NCBI RefSeq assembly: GCF_020966755.1
Contig: NZ_JAJKFT010000010.1
Coordinates: 1,202,710-1,266,709, forward strand
Reading direction: 5' to 3'
DNA length: 64,000 nt
Source: Blastopirellula sediminis
GTDB lineage: Bacteria > Planctomycetota > Planctomycetia > Pirellulales > Pirellulaceae
Below are positions 8,180 to 16,481 of this stretch, piece by piece (the first letter of the stretch is position 1; each line of letters opens with the position of its first letter). The notes under the pieces were generated by a model. The model searched no databases and was not told where the DNA came from. It worked only from the letters and a program-made list of their open reading frames with translations. The position numbers and the translations under genes were made by a program.

Positions 8180-9274
8180 ATGAGACTGTTGCTTTGCGCC
8201 GCCGGGTTGCTGGGCGCTGCCTGGATGATGGCCGGAGATCTTCGCGCGGCGGAGTACGTGCTGATCAGCGACCAGTCGCCGGCGGCGGACGCCTCGTTGG
8301 TCTCGTATCAATACGCTTCGCTGGCCAGCTGCACCGATTGCGGCGACCTGGTCGGATGCGATTGCGGCAGCGCCATCGACGACAGTTGCTGCGGCGATGT
8401 GGCCGGCTGCGGTTCGTCGTGCGGTCAAATGTGCGGTTGCAATTCGTGCTGCGGGCACGACTGCTGGCTTACCAAGTTCCTGGTCCCCAGCGATCACTGC
8501 TACGACGACTTCATCAGCCCGATGACCAATCCGGTTTACTTTGAAGATCCGCGGACGCTGACCGAAGCCCGCTTCATCTACCTGCATCACCAGATTCCGA
8601 CCGCCGCGCTCGGCGGACACGTCAACCTGCTCGCGGTGCAGCTGCGAGCGGCGCTGACCGAAAACTTGTCGATCATCGCGACCAAAGACGGTTTCGCCAC
8701 GTCGACCAGCCCGTTGATTGACGACGGCTGGGCCGACGTCGCCGCCGGTTTGAAATACAACCTCTATAAAGATCCGTTCAATCAACGCTTGCTGAGCGCC
8801 GGCTTCACCTACGAAATGCCGGTTGGCAGCACCCGCACGCTGCAAGGAAACGGGGACGGCGTCTTCGACATCTTCCTGACCGGCGGCGCCCAGTTCGGCT
8901 ACAACAACCACTTCCTTTCGACCACCGGCTTTTTGCTCCCGTGCGACAAGTCGGCCGAAAGCTCGATCTGGTTCTGGTCGAACCACATCGACCATCGCAT
9001 CGCCGGCACGAAATGGTATGTGCTGGGCGAAATGAACTGGTACCACTACATGAGCTCGGGCAAAGCGTTCTCCGCCGCTCCGATCGAAGGCGGCGACCTG
9101 TTCAACCTCGGTACGGTCGGCGTCGCCGGTAACGACATCGTGACCGGCGCCCTCGGCGTGAAGTACAAGCCGTCGTCGCACATGGAACTCGGCTTCGCGT
9201 GGGAAACGCCGCTGACCGAACGTCGCGACGTGCTGCAGAACCGCATCACGGTCGACGCGATCTTCCGCTACTAA
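8180..9274 (+). CDS. Exported beta-barrel-like protein with Cys-rich N-terminal segment
   Basis: A 364-residue protein with a cleavable signal peptide (about residues 1-24). Residues about 50-98 form a cysteine-rich segment (CGSSCGQMCGCNSCC and similar, 17 cysteines by my count). The rest is rich in alternating aromatic and small residues, with Tyr/Trp/Asn-rich turns and a final aromatic residue (DAIFRY), as expected of an outer-membrane barrel. I do not recognise a named family. The Cys segment resembles the much larger Cys-rich protein at 56.6-57.6 kb in its CG, CC and CGC spacing, which suggests disulfide linkage at the cell surface (inference). GGGAG precedes the ATG and a strong terminator follows, so it is monocistronic. 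Confidence 0.8.
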   Translation: MRLLLCAAGLLGAAWMMAGDLRAAEYVLISDQSPAADASLVSYQYASLASCTDCGDLVGCDCGSAIDDSCCGDVAGCGSSCGQMCGCNSCCGHDCWLTKFLVPSDHCYDDFISPMTNPVYFEDPRTLTEARFIYLHHQIPTAALGGHVNLLAVQLRAALTENLSIIATKDGFATSTSPLIDDGWADVAAGLKYNLYKDPFNQRLLSAGFTYEMPVGSTRTLQGNGDGVFDIFLTGGAQFGYNNHFLSTTGFLLPCDKSAESSIWFWSNHIDHRIAGTKWYVLGEMNWYHYMSSGKAFSAAPIEGGDLFNLGTVGVAGNDIVTGALGVKYKPSSHMELGFAWETPLTERRDVLQNRITVDAIFRY

Positions 9275-9309
9275 GCCAAACGCAACTCACTTCTCCTGAT
9301 GACTAGGTT

Positions 9310-9350
9310 AGGCTGGGTAACCCGCAAGGCGTTACCCAGCCTCTTTTGTT
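9310..9350 (+). terminator. Rho-independent terminator after the Cys-rich barrel gene
   Basis: A perfect 12-base stem at 9310-9321 and 9331-9342 with a 9-base loop, followed by TCTTTTGTT. It begins 35 bases after the stop codon at 9274. Confidence 0.85.
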
Positions 9351-9361
9351 GCGCGAAATAA

Positions 9362-9515
9362 TAGCCCGAAGCGCAAGCGAGGGAAAAGCGTTTGGCGAAA
9401 TGACGAATATAGAAACCAGAATGACGAACAAGATGCGTTACGTCGTTCGTCATTCGAGCTTCGACATTCGTCATTGAACTTGCAGCCGCTTTTCCCTCGC
9501 TTGCGCATCGGGCTA
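9362..9515. repeat. Dispersed palindromic element, TAGCCCGA family, copy 1
   Basis: Outer arms of 29 bases (9362-9390 and 9487-9515, one mismatch) begin TAGCCCGA and contain GCGCAAGCGAGGG. Inside lies a second inverted pair built on AATGACGAA...GAATGACGAAC (about 9399-9429 and its complement before 9480). Related copies lie at 38824-38970 and, degenerate, at 62992-63134. The open frames that cross it are by-products of the repeat. Confidence 0.85.
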
Positions 9516-9525
9516 CTATTGGCGG

Positions 9526-10626
9526 TTAGAACCACCAGCCGCTGCGGATCAGGACGGTGTCGTTCATGTCGAGAGTGAAGGGTTGGTTCCGATATTCGAA
9601 TTGGCGCCCGAAGACGTAGCCGAATTCGATGAACGACTTTCCCCCGCCGTCGCGGCGTCGTTCGAAGCCGACGATCGCGCGATAGTCCGAGATCGTCAGC
9701 AGGTCGTTGGTTTCGTCGGCTCGCTGCACGCTCCACGTGCCGCCGCCAAGTTCGCCGGTGATGTACCACCAATCTTCATAGCCGGGGCCGTAGTCCCACA
9801 GTTGGCTATAACGGGGACGGGGAAAGGTCAGCTCCAGCTTGCGACGTTCGCCGGTCCAGACGACGCCGGCGATCGGCAGGATGTTAAAGTCGTCGCGGTT
9901 GAGCCAGACGACGCCGCCGAGAAACTGCCAATTCTTGTTCCAGTTGTAGGTGGCGATCGCCATCGCACTGGGACGAAACGCGTCGCTATTCTGTTGCTGG
10001 AAGTCGCTGTAGTAGCCCGCGGTGCCGGAAAGGATCACTCCCCACCGGTCATTGATTGGGCGAATGTAACGGGTCGTCAAAAAGGCGTCGTACAAAGTTG
10101 GCGGCGCATCGACCGACGCGGGGCCGACCAGAAAGTGCATGCCGAAGCCCGGCGTCACAATCAGCGGCGAGTCGATCGTCGGCGCCGGAAAGCCGAGCGT
10201 GATCGTTCCCAGCACGTCGGTCATTCCGATGTTGTCGCCGCTGCCCGCGATCCAGGTGCTGTCCGTTGTGACGGCCTGCAGGATTCCCGGCTTGCTGGTC
10301 GCCAGGACGGGACGCGAGCTGAAGATCTCGTCTTCATTGAGCGTCAGCCCCTCTTCCATCTGCATGTCGTACGGCATTTCGTCCAGCTCAGGCGGAATGA
10401 CCGCAGCGGTGCGCGTCACAGCGGCCGTCGGATCGACCGGCTCGTAGAGGGGATACTTCGGCGGAAAGACGTCGGTCGGCGGTAGAGGCTGAACCGGTTC
10501 GTATGGATTGTTGCTTTCGGTCGCGGTTTGACCGTCGCCCCACGCGGCGTACTGCGCACAGACCGTCTCGGTCGCCAGACAGAGCGGAAAGATCGCCAGC
10601 CAAAATCTCAGCGAGAACAAATGCAC
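9526..10626 (-). CDS. Outer-membrane beta-barrel protein (DUF6268-like), copy 1
   Basis: A 366-residue exported protein with a signal peptide of about 24 residues ending near CAQY. Residues about 35-130 are a Pro-rich, probably disordered region; from about 130 onward it shows alternating hydrophobic strands with many Trp/Tyr (NWNKNWQFLGGVVWLNRDD, EDWWYITGELGGGTWSVQR) and ends in an aromatic residue (GWWF), the usual outer-membrane insertion signal. The gene immediately upstream encodes a paralog with the same layout and motifs, so the pair is a tandem duplication. Family naming as DUF6268-like is from pattern memory; the barrel nature is more certain. It probably shares a transcript with the paralog, 24 bases upstream. 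Confidence 0.8.
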   Translation of the reverse strand: MHLFSLRFWLAIFPLCLATETVCAQYAAWGDGQTATESNNPYEPVQPLPPTDVFPPKYPLYEPVDPTAAVTRTAAVIPPELDEMPYDMQMEEGLTLNEDEIFSSRPVLATSKPGILQAVTTDSTWIAGSGDNIGMTDVLGTITLGFPAPTIDSPLIVTPGFGMHFLVGPASVDAPPTLYDAFLTTRYIRPINDRWGVILSGTAGYYSDFQQQNSDAFRPSAMAIATYNWNKNWQFLGGVVWLNRDDFNILPIAGVVWTGERRKLELTFPRPRYSQLWDYGPGYEDWWYITGELGGGTWSVQRADETNDLLTISDYRAIVGFERRRDGGGKSFIEFGYVFGRQFEYRNQPFTLDMNDTVLIRSGWWF

Positions 10627-10650
10627 AAGGGTATTTCTGACGGAGAACGC

Positions 10651-11862
10651 TTAGAAGTTGAAACCGGTCCGCAGCATCAGCGTGTTGTCGACGTTCAGCG
10701 TTGGAATCGCGCTGCGATAAACCAGTTGGCGTTCCCAGACGAAGCCGAGTTCGATAAACGCCTTCAAGCGATTCGGGTGAGTCGCTTCGAGACCGCCGAA
10801 AACTCGGTAATCGTTGATGTCGACCTGATCGTCGACGAAACCCATGCCGGTGTCGCGTTGAATGGTCCAACTGCCGCCGCCATACTCGCCGCCGACATAC
10901 CACCAGACCTCTTTGTCGCCGAACGTCGTCCAGTACTTTGAGATGCGAGGGTAGGGAAAGACCAGGTCAAACCGCGAACGAGCGTCAGGCTGCCACGTTA
11001 AACCGATGACCGGCAGCAGTTTGACGTCCAAGCGGTTGATGTAAACGACGCCCGCCTTGAGCGTAGTAGTCGGAGTCAACCGCACGGCGCCGACCCCCAA
11101 GCCTTGCAGGCGAAGACTGTTGCTGTTGAACGTTTTGAAGTCGGTGTAGACGCCGGCGCGGAAACCAAGTTCGGCGTATAAACGGGGCGTCAGCTCCGGA
11201 TTCCAGGCGAAGTCGAGATAGGTGCTGTAAGCGTTCCCCGGCAAGTTCTGCACAACATTCTGCGGACCATCCCACAGATGCAGCACGAAGGCCGGAGTCA
11301 CCAACAGCGGCGCATTGCAGCCGAGGAAGTTCGGAAACTGCGCGGTCGCCGAGACGTCGAAGTCCTGCATCTGCAGCGCCGTATCGTCGTTGCTCAGCTT
11401 CGGCAGCCAGGTGTAACGGAAGCCGACGTTCTCGAGAAAACGCTCGTACGGAATCGAAGGAAATTCCGTCGTCGGTTGATAGATCGGTTGTTGATAGCCG
11501 TAGGCCGGGGCCGTTTGATTCGGAAAGTAAGACGGTGGTCCCGCGGTAAATCCGGCCGGCGGAGTCGTCGGCGGCGGCGGATAGCTGACCGGCGGCGCAT
11601 AGGTCGGAGCGCCGTACGTTGGCGCCGCATACGTGGTCGCCGGATACGAACTAAACTGCGTCCCGGTTGCGTAGGGATCAAACGGCTGAATGCCGCCGGT
11701 CAATGTCGCCGGAGGCTGAACTCCATACGGCGACGGCGCAACCGTATTGATCGGCGTCGGGGCCTGGATGCGCTGTGCTAGCAGGGCCGCCGGCGCTGTC
11801 AGGAGGAGAGCGCCGACGAAGATCGTGTTTTTGAAAATTTCGCGCACGATTTTCTCAAGCAA
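10651..11862 (-). CDS. Outer-membrane beta-barrel protein (DUF6268-like), copy 2
   Basis: A 403-residue paralog of the next gene. After a signal peptide (about residues 1-30) comes a low-complexity linker of Pro, Tyr, Thr and Ala (residues about 32-130, with repeated TYAAPTYGAPTYAPP), then the barrel with the shared segments RYTWLPKLSNDD, GVVYINRLDVKLLPVIGLTW, KEVWWYVGGEYGGGSWTIQR and a final aromatic (GFNF). The linker may thread through or attach to other envelope layers (inference). Family assignment as for the paralog. It is the first gene of the pair. Confidence 0.8.
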   Translation of the reverse strand: MLEKIVREIFKNTIFVGALLLTAPAALLAQRIQAPTPINTVAPSPYGVQPPATLTGGIQPFDPYATGTQFSSYPATTYAAPTYGAPTYAPPVSYPPPPTTPPAGFTAGPPSYFPNQTAPAYGYQQPIYQPTTEFPSIPYERFLENVGFRYTWLPKLSNDDTALQMQDFDVSATAQFPNFLGCNAPLLVTPAFVLHLWDGPQNVVQNLPGNAYSTYLDFAWNPELTPRLYAELGFRAGVYTDFKTFNSNSLRLQGLGVGAVRLTPTTTLKAGVVYINRLDVKLLPVIGLTWQPDARSRFDLVFPYPRISKYWTTFGDKEVWWYVGGEYGGGSWTIQRDTGMGFVDDQVDINDYRVFGGLEATHPNRLKAFIELGFVWERQLVYRSAIPTLNVDNTLMLRTGFNF

Positions 11863-11970
11863 ACGGTCGCCAAGGGACGATAAACAATTAATTGCGGAAG
11901 TCGTGCGCTGTAATTACCAACCGCCGCCAATCGGGTCAAGGCGAACTTGCGCCGCTTGAGCGCTCGCGAG

Positions 11971-12492
11971 CTAAGTCGGCTTTCCTTCTTCCGCCGTCTG
12001 CGGAGTCCAGTAGAACTGGTACTCGTCTTCGCGCATCTGTCGCGTCAGACAGATGATCTCCTGCGTATGACCATAGAAATGAGAGACGCTATGGATCGCC
12101 GCTTGCCAACCGCTGACTTGTTGCCCCTGCACGCGGCGGGGCTGCAGCATCGCGTCGGCGTCGGCGTTCTGCAGGGCGGCGATCGCTTCGTCCAGCGTCG
12201 CTTGGAGATCGGCTAGCAGTTTGCCAGCCGGCAGCGGATCACGCACGGCGAACTCGGCCGGGCGGTCACGAACGTCGGCCGCTCCGCCGACGCCAGAGAT
12301 AATGTGCTGCCGGACGTTGCCCCCCAGGTGAATCAGAATCGTCCCGATCGAGTTCATGCCGGGACCCGGTTGTCGCCAGAGCTGGGCGTCAGAAAGCTGG
12401 CCGACGCAATGTTTGACCCGCTCCAGACAACCTTCCAGACAGCGAATTAATTCGGCGGAAACAGCGGAAGTTACGTCAACGGCGGTCGTCAT
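11971..12492 (-). CDS. DinB-like protein (DUF1572 type)
   Basis: A 173-residue four-helix-bundle protein of the DinB superfamily. The conserved metal-site histidines fit GTILIHLGGNVRQHI near residue 50 and HSVSHFYGHTQEII near residue 136, as in DUF1572 members. DinB proteins include thiol-dependent transferases, but the substrate here is unknown. No signal peptide. Two more DinB-like proteins lie at 20.1 and 43.1 kb; they are distant in sequence, so this is not recent duplication. It stands alone between the barrel pair and tRNA-His. Confidence 0.85.
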   Translation of the reverse strand: MTTAVDVTSAVSAELIRCLEGCLERVKHCVGQLSDAQLWRQPGPGMNSIGTILIHLGGNVRQHIISGVGGAADVRDRPAEFAVRDPLPAGKLLADLQATLDEAIAALQNADADAMLQPRRVQGQQVSGWQAAIHSVSHFYGHTQEIICLTRQMREDEYQFYWTPQTAEEGKPT

Positions 12493-12640
12493 GGGTTTCT
12501 CCTGAGGATGCGATAGGGGCGCAGATTTTCAGGTAGACGCGGGAGAGGAAATTGGGTTCACCGCGACCAGAGAGGCGTGCGGCCGATTTGCCTAAGCGAT
12601 TATCAGGCAAGCTTTTAGAGAATCCGTTAAGACGAAAAAG

Positions 12641-12715
12641 GGTGGGTAGAGGGACTCGAACCCACGACCCCTGGAATCACAATCCAGTGCTCTAACCAAC
12701 TGAGCTATACCCACC
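12641..12715 (-). tRNA. tRNA-His (GTG anticodon)
   Basis: The minus strand folds into a full cloverleaf: the 7-bp acceptor stem GTGGGTA/TACCCAC preceded by the extra G(-1) pairing with C73 that is specific to tRNA-His, D arm TAGCTCAGTTGGTTAGAGC, anticodon stem CTGGA/TCCAG enclosing loop TTGTGAT with anticodon GTG, and the T arm with GGTTCGAGTC. CCA is not encoded. Confidence 0.97.
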
Positions 12716-12923
12716 GTAGTCGTCGAAACGTCCCAGTTTAAAGTCGCGCCACCCGGTCGTCAACGGCCGGGAGGCCGCCGGTTTTAAAATAGAGCCAGCG
12801 GCGGAAATGGCTGAAACGATCGACTAAATTCCGTCATAAGGGGGAGAAGTCCTGTTCTAGCTAGAGCCTGATCCCCAGCCGCAGGTTCACTTCGTTCCCA
12901 ACCTTCTCTGCGCGAGCTTTCCG

Positions 12924-14870
12924 ATGCTGAACACGATAGCCCGTCCGACGATGTTTCTGGTTGTTGCGCTCGCCGCGTCGTTGACCATTGCGGCGCCGCC
13001 GATCGTTCTTCGTCCCGACATGCTGAACGATCTTTCGGGACGAAGCGGACAGGCCGAATTGGTCGACGAGCAAAATAAGCTTGCCGACCCGGCCTACAAG
13101 CCAACCAGCAAGCCGAAAGCCAACTGGCAAGGCGCCGCGCTTTACTACCCGCGGCCGGTCGTGATCGACTTGGGGCAGATGCATCAGTTATCGGCGATTC
13201 GCTTTTATGATGTCGAAGGGAACGGCCTGATCACGATTGCAGCGCGTGTGGGGGACAAGTGGCAAGAACTCGGTCGCGATGAACTGAAGAAGTACAACGC
13301 GTGGTCGGAACATCCGCTTGATGTGGAGTGCCGCTATCTACGACTGACGTTCGCAACTCCTGCTGCGGCGATTGCGGAAGTGGCGCTCGAGGGGAAGCCG
13401 GTCGGCGCAGCGCCCGAGGTTGCGAAGAAGATCGAACCGCCGCAGCCGCCGCCGATGGACAAGTTCATCGGCGTGAACGGTTTCATTGATGATCCGGTCG
13501 AACGTCTCGCGGCGTTCGGCATGGTGCGCGAATATCACAACGCGCAGTGGGACGACGGCGCGAGCGGCGAGGGAACCGGCGCCTTTCCGCAGCATGCGTT
13601 CGCCTACAGCCCCAGCGCCGTGCGCGGCGCCGGTTGGGGATGGGACTTCGATCGCTTCTACACGCAACTGAAAGAAGCAGGCGTCGAGGTTTACCCCTGC
13701 GTTCAAGGCGCCGACAAGTACGGAGCGAGCCAACCGTTCAAGCCGCAAGACAAGCCGATCGCCGCGGACGCCGATCCGACCGATCCCGCGTCTTACGCAG
13801 CGCATGGGGCGCACTTGTTTCAGACGGCGGCTCGCTATGGAACAGCGAAAGTCGATGAAAGCCTGTTGACGCTCGAAAAGGGACAAGAGCCGAAGAGCGG
13901 GCTCGGATTGATCACCGCGATTGAGAACTGGAACGAACCCGATAAGTGGTGGGAAGGGCGCAGCGCCTACTTCAATCCGCTGGAACTCGCGGCGATGTGC
14001 AGCGCCGACTACGACGGACATCAAGGGAAGCTAGGACCCGGCGTTGGCGCCAAGAATGCGAATCCGAAGCTGCCGTTCGTGTTGTCGGGTCTGGCCACGA
14101 CCGAGTTGAGCTATCTGCGGGCGATGGAGTTCTGGGCGGAGCTGCATCGTGGCGGCAGCTTTCCGGCCGACGTGATTAATCTACATCACTACAGCAACGA
14201 CGCCGGCGGACAAGATGGGCAACCGACGACGGGGATTTCGCCCGAAGAAGACCGGATGAAAGAACGATTCGCCCGGATCGTCGCGTTCCGCAACGAGCAT
14301 CTGCCGCAGTGCGAGCTGTGGGTGTCGGAGTTTGGCTACGACATTCATCCGAAGTCGGTCCAACGGGCGCCGGCGATCGGCGAGACGAGCGCCGAGGAGA
14401 CGCAAGCCCGTTGGTTGGTTCGATCGTATCTCGCGCTGGCGGCGGCCGGGGTGGATCGAGCCCAGATGTACATGCTGCGCGACGTGAACGGAGCCGATTC
14501 GACCAAGTTCTCCAGCAGCGGAGTGACTAGCAGTAAAGATACGGGTCACCAGCCGCGACGTTCGTGGTATTACATTGCGACGATGAAGAACGTTCTCCAT
14601 GGGCTGCGATTCGAGAAAGAGATCGAGCAAGAGGAGGACGTTCTGCAATATCGCTTCTCGAGCGAGGACGGCCGCCAGGTCGATCTGATTTGGCTGGGAA
14701 GTTCTCGCGATCAGAAGCTGGCCGACTATCAGCTAAACGGCATCGACGGCCAGGTCGAAGTGATTCAGCTGACCGGCGATTCGACTTCGGGGAAGGTAAT
14801 TGCGAAGGGAGACGCGCAAGGACTGCGGCTCGAGGTGAGCGAATCGCCGCTGTTGGTGCGCAAAAAATAG
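12924..14870 (+). CDS. Secreted clan GH-A-like glycoside hydrolase with N-terminal beta-sandwich domain
   Basis: A 648-residue exported protein (signal peptide about residues 1-23). Residues about 30-155 resemble a discoidin/F5-8-type carbohydrate-binding sandwich (VVIDLGQMHQLSAIRFYDVEG). A TIM-barrel follows from about residue 180. ENWNEPDKWW contains the Asn-Glu pair typical of the clan GH-A acid/base (E338), and ELWVSEFGYD supplies the likely nucleophile (E469), so a retaining glycosidase is expected. I cannot assign the GH family; GH39 and related groups are candidates. It lies alone on the plus strand, so no substrate can be deduced from context. Planctomycetes commonly degrade algal polysaccharides, which would fit. 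Confidence 0.8.
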   Translation: MLNTIARPTMFLVVALAASLTIAAPPIVLRPDMLNDLSGRSGQAELVDEQNKLADPAYKPTSKPKANWQGAALYYPRPVVIDLGQMHQLSAIRFYDVEGNGLITIAARVGDKWQELGRDELKKYNAWSEHPLDVECRYLRLTFATPAAAIAEVALEGKPVGAAPEVAKKIEPPQPPPMDKFIGVNGFIDDPVERLAAFGMVREYHNAQWDDGASGEGTGAFPQHAFAYSPSAVRGAGWGWDFDRFYTQLKEAGVEVYPCVQGADKYGASQPFKPQDKPIAADADPTDPASYAAHGAHLFQTAARYGTAKVDESLLTLEKGQEPKSGLGLITAIENWNEPDKWWEGRSAYFNPLELAAMCSADYDGHQGKLGPGVGAKNANPKLPFVLSGLATTELSYLRAMEFWAELHRGGSFPADVINLHHYSNDAGGQDGQPTTGISPEEDRMKERFARIVAFRNEHLPQCELWVSEFGYDIHPKSVQRAPAIGETSAEETQARWLVRSYLALAAAGVDRAQMYMLRDVNGADSTKFSSSGVTSSKDTGHQPRRSWYYIATMKNVLHGLRFEKEIEQEEDVLQYRFSSEDGRQVDLIWLGSSRDQKLADYQLNGIDGQVEVIQLTGDSTSGKVIAKGDAQGLRLEVSESPLLVRKK

Positions 14871-14921
14871 CCGCGGAGAAGTTTGGTTCTCGCGTGGCTT
14901 TCTGGTTATGCATCTCGCCGA

Positions 14922-15650
14922 TTAGAAAATCTTCGGAATAAACATCCGCACGCGACGACGGTACTCTTCGTAGTCGGAACCGTGAACGGCGACCAGGTCT
15001 CGTTCTTCCATCGGGATTGCCGCCAGGATGTAGACGGTCGTACCGATCGCGAAGAGCAAGTGACCCACCGACATCGTCGGCGTCATCCAAAAGACCAGGA
15101 ACCAGCCGACGTACAGCGGATGGCGAATGTACCGATATAACACCGGCATCTGGAACTTCAGCGGAGTATATTCGACGCCGCGGAAGTAGAGCCACGACTG
15201 ACGCATGCCGAACAGGTCGAAGTGATTGATCAAGCAGGAGGAGAAGAAGATCAACCCCCAACCGCAACCGTACAACGTGTAGAGGATCACTTGCGCCGGC
15301 AGCGAAGTCGCATGCCAGACTACCTGCGGCATCGGTTGCCAGACCAGGAACAGGGCGATCATCAAAATGTTGGTCGTCATCACGTATAAGCTACGTTCGG
15401 CCGCTTTCGGGATGTACTGCGTCAGCCAACGTTTGAACGCGGGACGGGCCATGCCGGAATGCTGAATGCCGAAGGCGACGATCAGCAGCAAGTTCACCGC
15501 GATCGCGCTGGCGGTTCCCAGTTGGACGGGCGCGTCGATCGTGCGGGGGACCCACAAGTTGCCGATAAAACCGATGGAGTAGAGGAATACTCCTAAAAAA
15601 GTGACGTAGGCGAGCGCGCCAAACAACAGGACTGCAATTCGTTTTGCCAT
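14922..15650 (-). CDS. MddA-like methanethiol S-methyltransferase / NnrU-type membrane methyltransferase
   Basis: A 242-residue protein with about five or six membrane helices. Signature segments match the MddA branch of the isoprenylcysteine-methyltransferase-like fold: AFGIQHSGMARPAFKRW near residue 60, INHFDLFGMRQSW near residue 140, YRYIRHPLYVGW near residue 173 with the SAM-binding RHPLY, and EERDL with a terminal EYRRRVRMFIP. MddA methylates methanethiol to dimethyl sulfide. The annotation rests on these motifs from memory; NnrU-like or other methyltransferases are the alternative. The OsmC gene lies upstream on the same strand across a gap of about 100 bases. Confidence 0.78.
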   Translation of the reverse strand: MAKRIAVLLFGALAYVTFLGVFLYSIGFIGNLWVPRTIDAPVQLGTASAIAVNLLLIVAFGIQHSGMARPAFKRWLTQYIPKAAERSLYVMTTNILMIALFLVWQPMPQVVWHATSLPAQVILYTLYGCGWGLIFFSSCLINHFDLFGMRQSWLYFRGVEYTPLKFQMPVLYRYIRHPLYVGWFLVFWMTPTMSVGHLLFAIGTTVYILAAIPMEERDLVAVHGSDYEEYRRRVRMFIPKIF

Positions 15651-15748
15651 GACTGGTTCTTTCTATCTCTTGGGGCTGGTTCTTAGTCGGTAACCATGCG
15701 AAGCGGAAAGGGGAGCGATTTGTTACGAAAAAAATCGCCCCAGTCCTC

Positions 15749-16336
15749 CTATTCGACGACCAATTCGCTTTGGACGGCGATCGCATGGGTGATATTGAAA
15801 AAATTCGGACTCGTACGGAGGACGGCGGCGTGCAGTTCGGCCAGTTGCTCGGGGGTCGCGTCAGCGCTGATTCGCACCGTCTGGCGAAGCGAGTCGTAAC
15901 CGTTCGAAACCTTGTCGGCCAATTCAAACATCCCGCGGAGATCGATCTCGCCGCTTGTTTCGATTTCGAGCGAGTCGATCCGAATCCCCATCAGCGCCGC
16001 GGTCATCGCATAGCCGACCAGCATGCAGGCGTTCAAGCCTGAGAGGAGCAGCTCTTGCGGATTGGCGTGCAGATTCGTGCCGCCGAGCTCAAGCGGTTCG
16101 TCCGTTTTCCAGGCGAAAGATCGTGCGACTGACGTGCCGCCGATTTCGTAACCGTCGACCTGATGCTCGGCGACTGCGCCTCCTTGCCAACGGCTGGAGA
16201 CCTTCCAGCTAGTCCCGCCGAGCGAACGATCTTGGGCGACGCCGTTGATCGCGGCGCGAATCGCGGTGACGTCGAGTCCATTTACATGCGAATCTCTGGA
16301 GGTCGTTGATGTGGTGGCGTTCATATTGGTTTGCAT
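15749..16336 (-). CDS. OsmC family protein
   Basis: A 195-residue protein of the OsmC/Ohr superfamily, which reduces organic hydroperoxides or binds small molecules. The central PQELLLSGLNACMLVGY contains the conserved cysteine of the long helix; the C-terminal LRTSPNFFNITHAI is also typical, though the second peroxidatic cysteine position is occupied by other residues (SPN instead of CP), which argues against classic Ohr activity. The start at 16336 or the ATG at 16324 is possible; the latter has better ribosome-site spacing. It is transcribed away from a TetR regulator across a 145-base gap containing a GTGCGCAC palindrome array, and may be that regulator's target. Confidence 0.88.
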   Translation of the reverse strand: MQTNMNATTSTTSRDSHVNGLDVTAIRAAINGVAQDRSLGGTSWKVSSRWQGGAVAEHQVDGYEIGGTSVARSFAWKTDEPLELGGTNLHANPQELLLSGLNACMLVGYAMTAALMGIRIDSLEIETSGEIDLRGMFELADKVSNGYDSLRQTVRISADATPEQLAELHAAVLRTSPNFFNITHAIAVQSELVVE

Positions 16337-16414
16337 CCTAAGAGCATGATGGTGTTTGCAACGGCAAGTTGTGCCCGCCTGTAAGAAGAATACGGGCGGA
16401 AAGGCCTAGTGGAA

Positions 16415-16457
16415 GCGCACTCTCGGTGCGCACTGCGAGTGCGCACTTGAAGTGCGC
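16415..16457. repeat. GTGCGCAC palindrome array between osmC-like and tetR-like genes
   Basis: GTGCGCAC, itself a perfect palindrome, occurs at 16426-16433 and 16439-16446, flanked by GCGCACT (16415-16421) and AGTGCGC (16451-16457). This could be a TetR-type operator or a REP-like hairpin. It ends 24 bases before the regulator's ATG. Confidence 0.6.
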
Positions 16458-16481
16458 CCAATTGGCGTTCAAAATGCGAGC

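Noticed and set aside
9271..9474. Short frames inside the TAGCCCGA repeat copies
   Set aside because: Peptides with repeated MTN..R.RMT and RHS.F.IRH patterns are products of the palindromic repeat, not genes.
12784..13104. Minus-strand frames opposite the start of the GH-like gene
   Set aside because: Arg/Ser-rich shadows without start site.
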